Below, piece by piece: positions 54,501-60,191 of a stretch of DNA of 64,000 bases (positions within the stretch are counted from its first letter, which is position 1; every line of letters begins with the position of its first letter). Source of the DNA: G965230615 sp965230615 (GTDB lineage Bacteria; Pseudomonadota; Gammaproteobacteria; HTCC5015); contig OZ246012.1 in the NCBI GenBank assembly GCA_965230615.1, positions 1,054,001 through 1,118,000 of the forward strand, in the 5' to 3' direction. Under the pieces are notes generated by a model, which saw only the letters and a program-made list of their open reading frames with translations, did not search any database and had not been told where the DNA came from. The translations under genes were made by a program, and so were the position numbers.

Positions 54501-56829
54501 GCCCAGTAATATTGACAAAACCGCCAAGCGCATTAATCATGACTGCGCCACCGGCCAAACCATCTTGTCCAATCGCACCACAGTTCGGTATCGCCTGGGT
54601 ACAATCAGTACCGTTTGCAATCCCACCAGTGGTTGTGATTGTGCCAATTTGGATATCATCTTCACCTGAATTAATAGTGATATCACCTCCTGCTGTATTT
54701 TCAGCACCGCCTGTATCAAGACTGCCAATATCAACGGTGCCTATACCACCAACCCTGTTGACCAGGTTATCACTATCAAATGCCGCGGTGCCAACCAGGC
54801 TGCTATCAATGGCATCGCCATTACCAATAGAGACTATCCCGCCGTTAGTTTCTATACTCGTAGCATTTACATCAGCATAGGTAATACCAGGAGGGTTAGG
54901 AGCACCATTAACAAAGATTTCAGTCCCCATACCATCAATAATGACATGACCACCTTGAGTCTCTATATGACCTAATGTGATTTGATCGCCTGCTGTAATA
55001 ATCAGACTGCTTATTTGGCCATCATTAGGTGCAGTATCTCTAATTAAAATTCTGTCGGTAGTCTCCATCGTAAAAGAACCAAGACCATTATGATTAGCAT
55101 CCGCGATAAACGATAAAAAACCACCTGTTCTGGATAAGTCGAAGACACCATCAGATAAAGGCTCGATAGTAATATTGCCTCTAGCTCTTAACACAAAGTT
55201 AGCAGACCCGGTTATGGCACTTTCCAAATCAGCTTCACTTATATTGAAAGTTGCACCAAAATCAAAATTACCGTCTTGTAATATCGTGTTAGAGTCAAAA
55301 AAGTTATTTGAGGTACCGTTTCCTGTTGTCACTACAATATCATTCGGGTCAAACAGAACCGTTCCTAGCTCACCGTGTGGTGCGCGCGTGTCAACTGTCC
55401 CCATGTAATCCAAAAATTCGCCAGAGATTTCAATAAGACCACCATTACCACTCAAAGCACCTCCACGCGCTGTCGCGGTTCCATAAAACCAAGTGCCCTC
55501 ATCGCCCCAGTGAATTAAACGACCACCATTACCGGTAACAAGCGCATCTGCATGTAAGCTCACGCCAGACTCAACAAATGTTCGACGCGCATTGCGAATG
55601 TAAGGGTTGGCACCGGCATAATCACCGCCAACTAGTGCATTACCACCACCCAAAGCGCCCGATACATCAACCAGCGTTTGTTCCAATAAACCCACTTTTT
55701 CGCCAAGCAGTTTTACCAAACCGCCGGTACCGGCCGATACTGCACTGGCATCCACTACCGCATTACCCAACAATAAGGTCGTATCGGCTGCGTGCAACTC
55801 TACCTCGCCACCATTGCCATTAATAGCACTGGCATTAATAACACCTTCATGTGTAACATTCTCGCCCAATACGATGACGTCACCCGCATCACCTTGCATA
55901 CTTGAAGCATCTAGGCGTCCAGTGTTAACTACATCAGCACCGCCGCCTAAAGTAAAGCTACCATCGTCATGCACAACCACACTACGCGCTTGCTCATCGC
56001 CCATATTAAGTGCTTGCGAGAAAAGGTCCTGGCTGACGCTACCGCTTAATAATATCTGGCCACCTTCAGCCTGAATATCGCCACTGTTTAACACAGCCGG
56101 ATCCACGCCCAGCTCGTCTTGTAATATTGCCTTGCTCACTTTTAAGCCCAATAGACCACCCTGCTCAAAAGTCAGTATCACTTCATTGCCTGCAGCCAGA
56201 TTCACCTGACCTAACCGGGCGCTAATCATGCCATCATTGATGACCTGGCGACCGAGCAGACTCACCGAACCACCTGTCGCGGCGTTTATCAAGCCATAGT
56301 TAGCAACAGTACCCTCACTGCCTTCCAAGGCTGAAAAAACATAGTCACCATTAAGAAAGTCATTGGGGTTAATATCCAAACCACTGGCGATTAAGCCCCC
56401 TACATTGACAGTCGCATTTTCACCAAAAAACACTCCATGAGGGTTAACCAGCACAATATGACCATTGGCATCCAGGCGACCACGAATATGTGAAGCGTTA
56501 TTGGATAATACTCGGTTGAGCGCAATGGCCGAGCTACCGGGCTGAATAAAGCGCACTGATTCATTGCTATTGATATCAAAGCCCTGCCAATCAATGGCTA
56601 AGGCATTGGAATGCTGTGTGATGGTTGTATTTAAGCCAGATTGATGAATGCCGCCGCTACCACCACGAATCTGCCCACCTTGCGGGCCAGCATGTGATGA
56701 TGATAAAACGGTCAATATTGCAAACCCTAGAACACAAGCTATGCGAGGCATGCCTGCCTTTGGCATATTGTGCTGGGCTATTGTACGAGTCAACTGCGCT
56801 ATGCTGCGGCTGATACTTTTATTTATCAT
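45535..56829 (-). CDS. TpsA: very large two-partner-secretion exoprotein (filamentous haemagglutinin type)
   Basis: The protein is 3764 residues long from the ATG at 56829, which has GGGAG eight bases upstream; a GTG three codons earlier lacks such a site. A signal peptide ends near LSSSHA. The TPS secretion domain (about 50-300) includes FDINSNESVRFIQP, SHIRGRL and VNPHGVFFGENATVNVGG. A haemagglutinin-type region (to about 600) ends with GTVLFDPNDIVVTTG. A repeat region of about 2000 residues then carries alternating N-x-x-N-T-W and S-G-F-x-x-L-x-G-G-x-x-x-D-T-F motifs. The C-terminus is CDQREDYEYDDCE. No VENN motif or CdiA-CT toxin is seen. Likely a surface adhesin or structural matrix protein; function unproven. 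Confidence 0.92.
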   Translation of the reverse strand: MINKSISRSIAQLTRTIAQHNMPKAGMPRIACVLGFAILTVLSSSHAGPQGGQIRGGSGGIHQSGLNTTITQHSNALAIDWQGFDINSNESVRFIQPGSSAIALNRVLSNNASHIRGRLDANGHIVLVNPHGVFFGENATVNVGGLIASGLDINPNDFLNGDYVFSALEGSEGTVANYGLINAATGGSVSLLGRQVINDGMISARLGQVNLAAGNEVILTFEQGGLLGLKVSKAILQDELGVDPAVLNSGDIQAEGGQILLSGSVSQDLFSQALNMGDEQARSVVVHDDGSFTLGGGADVVNTGRLDASSMQGDAGDVIVLGENVTHEGVINASAINGNGGEVELHAADTTLLLGNAVVDASAVSAGTGGLVKLLGEKVGLLEQTLVDVSGALGGGNALVGGDYAGANPYIRNARRTFVESGVSLHADALVTGNGGRLIHWGDEGTWFYGTATARGGALSGNGGLIEISGEFLDYMGTVDTRAPHGELGTVLFDPNDIVVTTGNGTSNNFFDSNTILQDGNFDFGATFNISEADLESAITGSANFVLRARGNITIEPLSDGVFDLSRTGGFLSFIADANHNGLGSFTMETTDRILIRDTAPNDGQISSLIITAGDQITLGHIETQGGHVIIDGMGTEIFVNGAPNPPGITYADVNATSIETNGGIVSIGNGDAIDSSLVGTAAFDSDNLVNRVGGIGTVDIGSLDTGGAENTAGGDITINSGEDDIQIGTITTTGGIANGTDCTQAIPNCGAIGQDGLAGGAVMINALGGFVNITGLIDTSGSAGDYARFEDAESGRSGGLAGAVDIDASTVITTNGITSNGGNGEGDFTFDPGDGANAGDIELTAPIVRINGAIQANGGIGEGISGNQAGTPALSGNGGAITVTGSIVELNNDISVEGGVGIEMASDGALGSVSVVVNGNNGEAVIGYDMDFTANIAVTVDPLATGEQRLTGANRINDWLIDVAGVRTLNGNVFFSGIDNLRGNANTDTLNINAFGTTTTVNIGANLASGADISVEGFEDLQANASHTLIGESNSNNWQIISGGTSVDGVGFAGFGSIRGGDQTVVGEFDTFNISTDFGVLIDGGTGADEFRILAHGINVTSINGGTDSDNDTLFGFDVNNTWTLDGGMETLLSNDGLTTGTVTFSGIDSLTGGADLDTFELSTDLTGIIDGGSGADQFNINSINTSLTVSGGVNVVATDQDSLVTTFNDPTVNSIWSLAVADDDRLQVERTSDLQVLGTVNFSNIDVLQGNAQNDRFVIGDDFVTEVVSINGGAGASNTVDLRPSLSAINVDLSASPVRLGTIDINSIDTYIGNNDNHILRAGNGTNTWMFGSTFSVNGVNFSGFTSLLGGDGVDTFEFQNGTTVPGNINISGGANDDVFSINNGATVNASLNGAGETLNGDRLELIDFQSNITVDLENNNNNLGFNAFGIESYTIINQGAAFSATLIGENNPNTWSLTGTGFSVDGIAFTGFSTLQGGSDADTFDVDTNFSGNLEGGAGAAGNIFDLAAAVTLTGNITGDDGNDQIQLGDTAAVTGNIDGGEGQDTFTLGAGVSVGGVIDGGADSGIDSSIDRLVASNDANTWAIGSNADGNPAQHEQLSSGGNNINFTGVELIVGGTGLDTFSVNNSDPNTDVADIRGGTGAGINDVLDLSGYSTALSVAVGGGSAAGFAVSEFEDLRGNNTNHTLIGENNPNTWLLTSTGFSVDGIAFAGFSTLQGGSDADTFDVDTNFSGNLEGGTGTAGNLFDIASAVTLTGNITGDGGNDQIQLGDTAVVTGDIDGGEGQDTFTLGAGISIGGVIDGGTDSGADSSIDRLIASNNVNTWTIGSNSDGNPARHERLSSGANDINFTGVERIDGGTALDTFNVSDSDPNTDVADIRGGTGAGINDVLDLVAYTAPLSISIGGGAAAGFAIDGFEDLRGASNHTLIGENNPNTWTLNAGGFNVDGLLFSGFGTLQGGSDIDTFDISVGAGTLNGGSGADVFNILAPGVDVTIVGGDSPTGTFDKLNAFDIANTWSVNSGSQSISNMQGINTHIITFSEIESLTGGIDVDIFNLGLALAGFIDGDDGSDQFNIQTTSEVLNFNIDGGIDVGGGDSDLLTTTYNDSNFNSQWILGAAATDTLNIRLNSDNSVQASATFSNIENLQGNTQADSFVIQNNFSTSVANVNGGAGADNILDLSQFAATVTVDLTSSITVNGITANAVNTFVGNPAVNHTLRGQNDGDVWTFVASGFDNIDSSFNFSGFTTLQGGTGNDTFNFQTGAVIANNIVVNAGQGNDIFSVNNGATVNGTLNGGDAVTGDRLEVIGFQNDIVVDLGGNNNLGLNASDIETFSVINLAAGRSATLTGSDNGNFWVVNSALAFNSVQDFGANLMLDASDRIIQFAGFNILTGGDGADTFDVDTGFTGDLNGGAGMDLFDIAAGVNVDGDIGGDGGNDIVRLGNTASVTGSIDGGGGIDDQLDVSAFINPITVDLRVAPPLPLPTNTFSATGIEVYVANPIPSNTLIADNVANDWTIDGIGAFEQVGSVSFSGFSILQGGTLRDRFFISTGFDGTINANDGNDEFNLSENITITGNLNGQDGDDIFRLDDGVSAAAINGGNDNDEIDLTNLATATTLNLNNGSVTGLTITSSEIERYTANAGIVGNTIVGANFDNTWVVDGGVFESVTDSRGTPGDTSDDIQTEFRGFTVLQGGNAEDTFSVDANFTGDINGGLDNDVFNIANNVTINGNIRGGGDSDLLNVSAFLSPITIDLAGGNNQGIGFAATEFEEFMANAAVAGNQIIAANSTNDWILATGAGVLDELIDRQGPGALDDLVVGFSGFDTLTGGSGVDSFSIERDFVQGAINGGLGNDNFTIINGVNVTAVLDGGDTGVGVLNTLNITQLTNDITVELDGVSEAASTSINVARLQQISANNDAARNNTIIGDNVVNSWVLANNRSGSVDHATDGRLDFSGFRQLQGGNSQDTFFANIASNNDFFINGGSQGAQQEDAINTVFLGSSGGVNLEAMQLSNGIGFADIERFIGTPTGQRLTAENAVNVWTINPGNTGTISNPTSNISFSGFATLNGGSLIDTFNLNGAGAFAGTINAGDGNDVLTVAIDGSQTGNLRFNGDLGGADRIELSGGGPGITEVYTSNVGGSNVEQLTYTSGVNNFAVSYDGSSTEIINDNVQVDSLQVNGSAGSDTVLLGNGDFTVGSATPVGFNNKQNLIFNGGINDSLIINGPVSLLNGNLRINDFNISQTVTDRINVDQLILDASVVNGTLFTAIDAISILSASGAVDINELDAIELAGISTADAFTLSAAGRVNDTGQLSVQGDLLIDSGNGDIVLSQNNNLQGLVSLSSSGRVTVNNSVDINLGNVNVSDLTLTSGGGIIGSAAVAAGNAVLSATNDIVLSGSNINLNSLTISNAANANISNSSALLLTDANVSGALTLNSNGLNVSGPVNAGSNIAFDAGNGALQLDSLLDSNTGEIALVAADIIQNADITAANDVSLTSSSAINMASASVASSAQGDVRYVADGNIAVATLRAENGTAVASSTNGSIDDANGDTVNFVGERVEINAGSGVGVADNIETSAALLSVVNASGQINIDNTGDVELERLQTVGDIEFNNDLDIILQAGSVNGRFDVGDIILTSAQGSLSAAPGPRPSLANAHITGDVAIIALPFGTFNGVDIVANVNELFINALISVGRPETNLGAVVNDSSAQQLDILDILSSLTAEQSVEIEGLADVNLLVFEGGDNYLADDIPISMPCDQREDYEYDDCE
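47580..53900 (-). repeat. RTX-like repeat array inside tpsA
   Basis: About 19 copies of a motif of the form (S/T/A)-G-F-x-x-L-x-G-G-x-x-x-D-T-F-x-x (for example SGFTTLQGGTGNDTFNF, TGFSTLQGGSDADTFDV, SGFDTLTGGSGVDSFSI) lie at irregular distances of tens to about 150 residues. Each is usually preceded by an (I/L)-x-x-N-x-x-N-T-W segment. They resemble the calcium-binding GGxGxDxF nonapeptide of RTX proteins, but occur singly, not in tandem. Confidence 0.8.
51020..52480 (-). repeat. Recent 723-bp internal duplication in tpsA
   Basis: Two adjacent units of 723 bp (241 codons) are nearly identical. The same 10-mer CCTTGCAAGG starts at 51668 and 52391, and long stretches around both match. A third, more diverged unit lies at about 50948. 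The unit has no frameshift, so it grew the protein in frame. Confidence 0.75.
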
Positions 56830-57352
56830 AATGTCCACTCCCGCTTGACTGCCAGTGGCATGACAAGGGCCTTACCAATTCTGCTTACATTGGCTCTTTT
56901 GTCGATACCACTGAAATATCCTTATTCCAAAACTGTGCCTGCCCGCATTAAAACCCTTATTTACCTGAGTGGTATATCTGATTTTCTCTATCGCTTATAT
57001 CCTGTTTTGCCGATAATCCACGCATATCACAAAACACACGACAGAAAATCTTGAATCTACTTTCGCTATAGCCAATAACTATTTGTTTTTATTCATATTT
57101 AGGCTTCCAAGAATTATTCGAGCTTCGCCATAAAGCCAGGCTATTCACCAAATCATGAATAATCGAAGATTCTATCTGAAAACCCACTGGTAGACCAAGC
57201 GCCGCAAGCGCCTTGTGCGTTAAAAAAATCAAGGGTTTATCACAGTTTTTCAATATTATTTATCAAACAATGTTATTGACCGTCTGTCGCCTGACATAAT
57301 CCCTTAATGGAATAGAGCAACGGATATAGGCAAAGCCCAGCTAAGTGCTTAT
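56830..57352. other. Intergenic region upstream of tpsA
   Basis: About 520 bases between tpsA and the TonB-like gene, both on the minus strand. No gene is convincing. The tpsA promoter must lie here. A minus-strand sequence TGGTAAGGCCCTTGTCA (56877-56861), 32 bases before the ATG, resembles a sigma-54 element (TGG-N8-TTG) but has T instead of C in the -12 GC. A direct repeat of CAAGCGCC lies near 57196-57212. Confidence 0.4.
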
Positions 57353-58330
57353 TTAAGAAGGCAAAAACTCAATCGGATAGGTGACTGTAACCGGCTCACC
57401 GGAACTGACCCCAAAGTTAAACTGCTTGATGCGTGCTATCAGGCGGCGTTCGAGCGCTGGGTTGTTTAATTGACTAGAGAGTATTTTGACATTGGTCACT
57501 TTACCATTAGGTGCAATCGTAATTTCCAACACAATCTTACCCTTCAAGCCAGGGTTCTTACGCCGTTCACGATTATACACCGAATAGAGCTTGCTCTTAT
57601 TCTGGTCAAAGACCACGGTAATATCTTCTTCAGCCCTGGAGCGCAAGGCCGTACTCGTACTGCCGCTGCTGCCAGCTTTCTTGCTGCCAGCCCCTTTGCT
57701 CACCAGGCCCTGCCTGACTTCACGCAGCTGACGTGGTGTTAAATTCGTCGCCTTACCAGTGACACCTGCAATGTATTTGCCCTCCTGAACCCCACCACTG
57801 CCTTGGCTAGCACCGGCGGTCAGCACATCGCTGTTAAGCCGGGCTACCTGACGAGTACTAGCATCATCAGCGGTGAGTGAACCACCAACCAGGTCATCAA
57901 TTTCCGAGGTGTCAATCAGGTCAGCCAACTCATCACCTAAGGCTAACAGGCCACTGCTTTTAGCCACTTCACGATCAGCTTCTTGTTTTTTAGTCAGCGG
58001 TTTTTCAGGCTCTTTTGGCTTGTCGCGCTTGATGGTTTCCCGCTCAATCGGCTTAGGCTTTGGCAAAGGCTTGGGCTTTGGTTGTTCAATCACCGGTGGC
58101 GGTGGCTTCGGCTTTTCCCGCTCAAGAATAAACTGCGCGACCCGCTCTGGCACCACAGTTTTAACAACCCGAGGCTCTTCTGGCAAATTAATCAATGACA
58201 GCAGAAAACCAAAACCGATAAACACCACCAGAAAAGCGATGGCTAACAGGGTAAAGTCACTGTCGCTTTTTCTTTCTGGCCTCCAGCGTAATGCCAATGC
58301 TGAATAGTTAGAGATCGATGCTGTTGTCAT
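57353..58330 (-). CDS. TonB-like energy transducer with AgmX/PglI C-terminal domain
   Basis: The 325-residue protein has an N-terminal membrane helix (about 27-47, LLAIAFLVVFIGFGFLLSLI), a long Pro/Lys-rich spacer (about 72-125, KPKPPPPVIEQPKPKP) that can span the periplasm, a middle acidic/Gly-rich region, and a C-terminal TonB-fold segment of AgmX/PglI type with GKIVLEITIAPNGKVTNV and TVTYPIEFLPS at the end. It is the last gene after exbB-exbD-exbD, so it probably transmits their force to an envelope partner. Whether it serves TonB receptors or a motility/assembly machine is open. Confidence 0.82.
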   Translation of the reverse strand: MTTASISNYSALALRWRPERKSDSDFTLLAIAFLVVFIGFGFLLSLINLPEEPRVVKTVVPERVAQFILEREKPKPPPPVIEQPKPKPLPKPKPIERETIKRDKPKEPEKPLTKKQEADREVAKSSGLLALGDELADLIDTSEIDDLVGGSLTADDASTRQVARLNSDVLTAGASQGSGGVQEGKYIAGVTGKATNLTPRQLREVRQGLVSKGAGSKKAGSSGSTSTALRSRAEEDITVVFDQNKSKLYSVYNRERRKNPGLKGKIVLEITIAPNGKVTNVKILSSQLNNPALERRLIARIKQFNFGVSSGEPVTVTYPIEFLPS

Positions 58331-58370
58331 TGCCTGTCTTTTTTAACTCGCGCCGTTAACACTTTATGCC

Positions 58371-58874
58371 TTAGCCTTGCTTAACCGCTTTTTGCATCGC
58401 GGCAAATGCTATTTTGGTATAGTTCGCTTCACGGCAGGTATATAAAATTTTACGCATTAATTCATAAGGGGTACTTTCATCCCCCATGATAGTCACCGAC
58501 AGATTTTGTTTATCTGCCACCGTAGCAAACAAGCCTTTGTCAGCTTGTAACTGCAATTCTGCTTTGAGTGCAGCAATACTAATCGCCTGCTCTGAGAGTA
58601 CTTCATTGACCAACGCAACATTACGCCCGCCCACAAGAATATTATTGGGCGTGATGGCAATAATCAGCGTCTCTTTGGGTGCCTTTTTCGCAATAGAGGT
58701 TGGCAGGCGCAAATCTTTGCTATTAGGTAACTGTTGCAAATTGGAAGAGCTCACCAACAGGAAAAAAACCAGAATGGTAAAAATATCCATCAATGATACT
58801 AGGTTAAGCGCCGACTGTTTGCCGCGAGTACGACGCCTTTCCATACGCCGTATCCGACGGGTATCACTACTCAT
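58371..58874 (-). CDS. ExbD/TolR-type proton channel subunit (second copy, with membrane Asp)
   Basis: The 167-residue protein has a basic N-terminus (RRIRRMERRRTRGK), one membrane helix NLVSLMDIFTILVFFLL in which Asp30 corresponds to the proton-conducting Asp25 of E. coli ExbD, and a periplasmic domain (about 55-165) with SLDMIG-like ExbD folds (VTIMGDESTPYELMRKIL). It overlaps the preceding exbD by 4 bases (ATGA), so the two are probably made at equal levels. Confidence 0.88.
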   Translation of the reverse strand: MSSDTRRIRRMERRRTRGKQSALNLVSLMDIFTILVFFLLVSSSNLQQLPNSKDLRLPTSIAKKAPKETLIIAITPNNILVGGRNVALVNEVLSEQAISIAALKAELQLQADKGLFATVADKQNLSVTIMGDESTPYELMRKILYTCREANYTKIAFAAMQKAVKQG

Positions 58875-59428
58875 GGCGCACCCCTCTGTGCTGCTGAACC
58901 ATCAGCGGTTGAGTTCTCTACTGCAGCAATGGGTGCATCGGCAATAGAGATATTCGGAAACAATTCAACCGACACTACCGTATTGAACTGCAGTATATCG
59001 GCGCTACGCACCCGGTCCATAATCGCAATCAATGTTTTATAATCTGTTTTTCGTTCCAGTAGCAGGGTTATGCTGTCTTCATCAGGAAAACGTCGCTTAA
59101 TCTCAACCAGCACGTCAGTAAACGCCTGCCAATCAGTATTATCCTGTTGGCGATCAAAGCGCTTTATCGGACCAATATTGGCATCTTGAATCACAAAGCT
59201 ATCAGGGCGCACGAGCAACTCGAGTTGCAGTTTAACAGGCTCATTCTCTGGCTGTTGTGCTTGTGCGTTTAAAGCAGGTAAATTTAGTTCCAGCACCGTT
59301 AAACGCGAAAACACTGCGGTAATTAACAAGAAGGGTACCAAAATCACCATCAAGTTTAAGAACGCAGTAATGTTTAGCTCGACCGTCTCCTGCATTCGGC
59401 GACGATGTCCGCCCAGGCGTTTAAACAT
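58871..59428 (-). CDS. ExbD/TolR-type subunit (first copy, Asn at the membrane Asp position)
   Basis: The 185-residue protein is ExbD-like in length and layout: membrane helix NITAFLNLMVILVPFLL and a periplasmic domain (DEDSITLLLERKTDYKTLIAIMDRVR). The residue at the position of E. coli ExbD Asp25 is Asn25 here, so this subunit cannot carry the proton in the usual way. The second copy keeps the Asp, so a mixed channel is likely. It begins 2 bases after the exbB stop. Confidence 0.85.
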   Translation of the reverse strand: MFKRLGGHRRRMQETVELNITAFLNLMVILVPFLLITAVFSRLTVLELNLPALNAQAQQPENEPVKLQLELLVRPDSFVIQDANIGPIKRFDRQQDNTDWQAFTDVLVEIKRRFPDEDSITLLLERKTDYKTLIAIMDRVRSADILQFNTVVSVELFPNISIADAPIAAVENSTADGSAAQRGAP

Positions 59429-59430
59429 AA

Positions 59431-60048
59431 CTAATCAGCGCTTAATAAGTTAAGGCATTTAACAGCAGCCATTTCTAAGTTGTCTACCAGCTTGGTCGTT
59501 TTCGCCACAAGAAATGAATGGATAAGAATTAATGGAATCGCTGCCACTAAACCAAAAGCGGTGGTATTCATAGCAATAGAAATACTGGCCGACAATAAAT
59601 CGGCTTTTTCAGCAGGATCTGCAGAAGCCACTGCAGTAAACGCATTGATCAGACCAATAATGGTACCTAACAAGCCTAGTAGCGTTGCAATGTTAGCAAA
59701 AGTGGCCAGATAGTGTGTGCGTTGCTCCAGATCAGGCAAGGCTTCCATCATACCCTCTTCCATAGCGGCCTCAATTGTTTCGCGCTTTACATCAGGCTTA
59801 TAGCGCGCGAAACCATAGTTGAGCATTGATGCTAATGGTGTTTTGCTATTTTGGGTTAACTTGTGGGCACGCTCAAAGTCTTTAGCCTTTAACATGGGTA
59901 CCAGTTGCGACCATACTTTCTGGGTATTGCGTTGGGTACGGGATATGAAAAGATAGCGCTCCACTGTGATCGCCAAACCCAGTGCTAAAATGGCCAGTAT
60001 TGGGTACATAAACACACCACCCACCTGAAAAAATTTAACGAACCCCAT
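59431..60048 (-). CDS. ExbB/TolQ/MotA-family proton channel subunit
   Basis: The 205-residue protein has three membrane helices. An N-terminal helix (about 12-32, GVFMYPILAILALGLAITVERYLF) is followed by a cytoplasmic loop with helical RETIEAAMEEGMMEALPDLEQRTHYLA. The channel helices have LATFANIATLLGLLGTIIGLINAF and ISIAMNTTAFGLVAAIPLILIHSFL, with the Thr and small residues of the ExbB proton path. It forms a pentamer around an ExbD dimer. First gene of the four-gene operon. Confidence 0.93.
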   Translation of the reverse strand: MGFVKFFQVGGVFMYPILAILALGLAITVERYLFISRTQRNTQKVWSQLVPMLKAKDFERAHKLTQNSKTPLASMLNYGFARYKPDVKRETIEAAMEEGMMEALPDLEQRTHYLATFANIATLLGLLGTIIGLINAFTAVASADPAEKADLLSASISIAMNTTAFGLVAAIPLILIHSFLVAKTTKLVDNLEMAAVKCLNLLSAD

Positions 60049-60105
60049 AGTTTATCCTCATCAAGCTCTTTTCATTTATGTTAATCGTCATATTGGCTGT
60101 CATGC

Positions 60106-60185
60106 GCCAAGTCTATATACCTTATAGCTGCTGCATACGCAGCTATACTTGGCTCTATACCAGGTCGATACTGGTTCAATACCAA
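60106..60185 (-). promoter_or_regulatory. Structured gap between ppkA and exbB
   Basis: Stem TATAGCTGC (60123-60131) and GCAGCTATA (60139-60147) has a 7-nt loop; outer arms GCCAAGT (60106-60112) and ACTTGGC (60147-60153) can close around it. A second small stem ACCAG/CTGGT follows near 60160-60175, and the triplet-like word ATAC recurs five or six times. There is no good T-run, so a role as terminator is uncertain; it may be a regulatory or promoter region for the exb operon. Confidence 0.4.
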
Positions 60186-60191
60186 GTCAGT

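Noticed and set aside
45680..56074. Many long plus-strand open frames opposite tpsA (for example 48890-49681 and 53726-54265)
   Set aside because: They are antisense to a low-complexity, stop-poor coding strand. Their products are Ser/Leu/Pro-rich without domains, start sites or Shine-Dalgarno sequences, and they follow the repeat pattern of tpsA.
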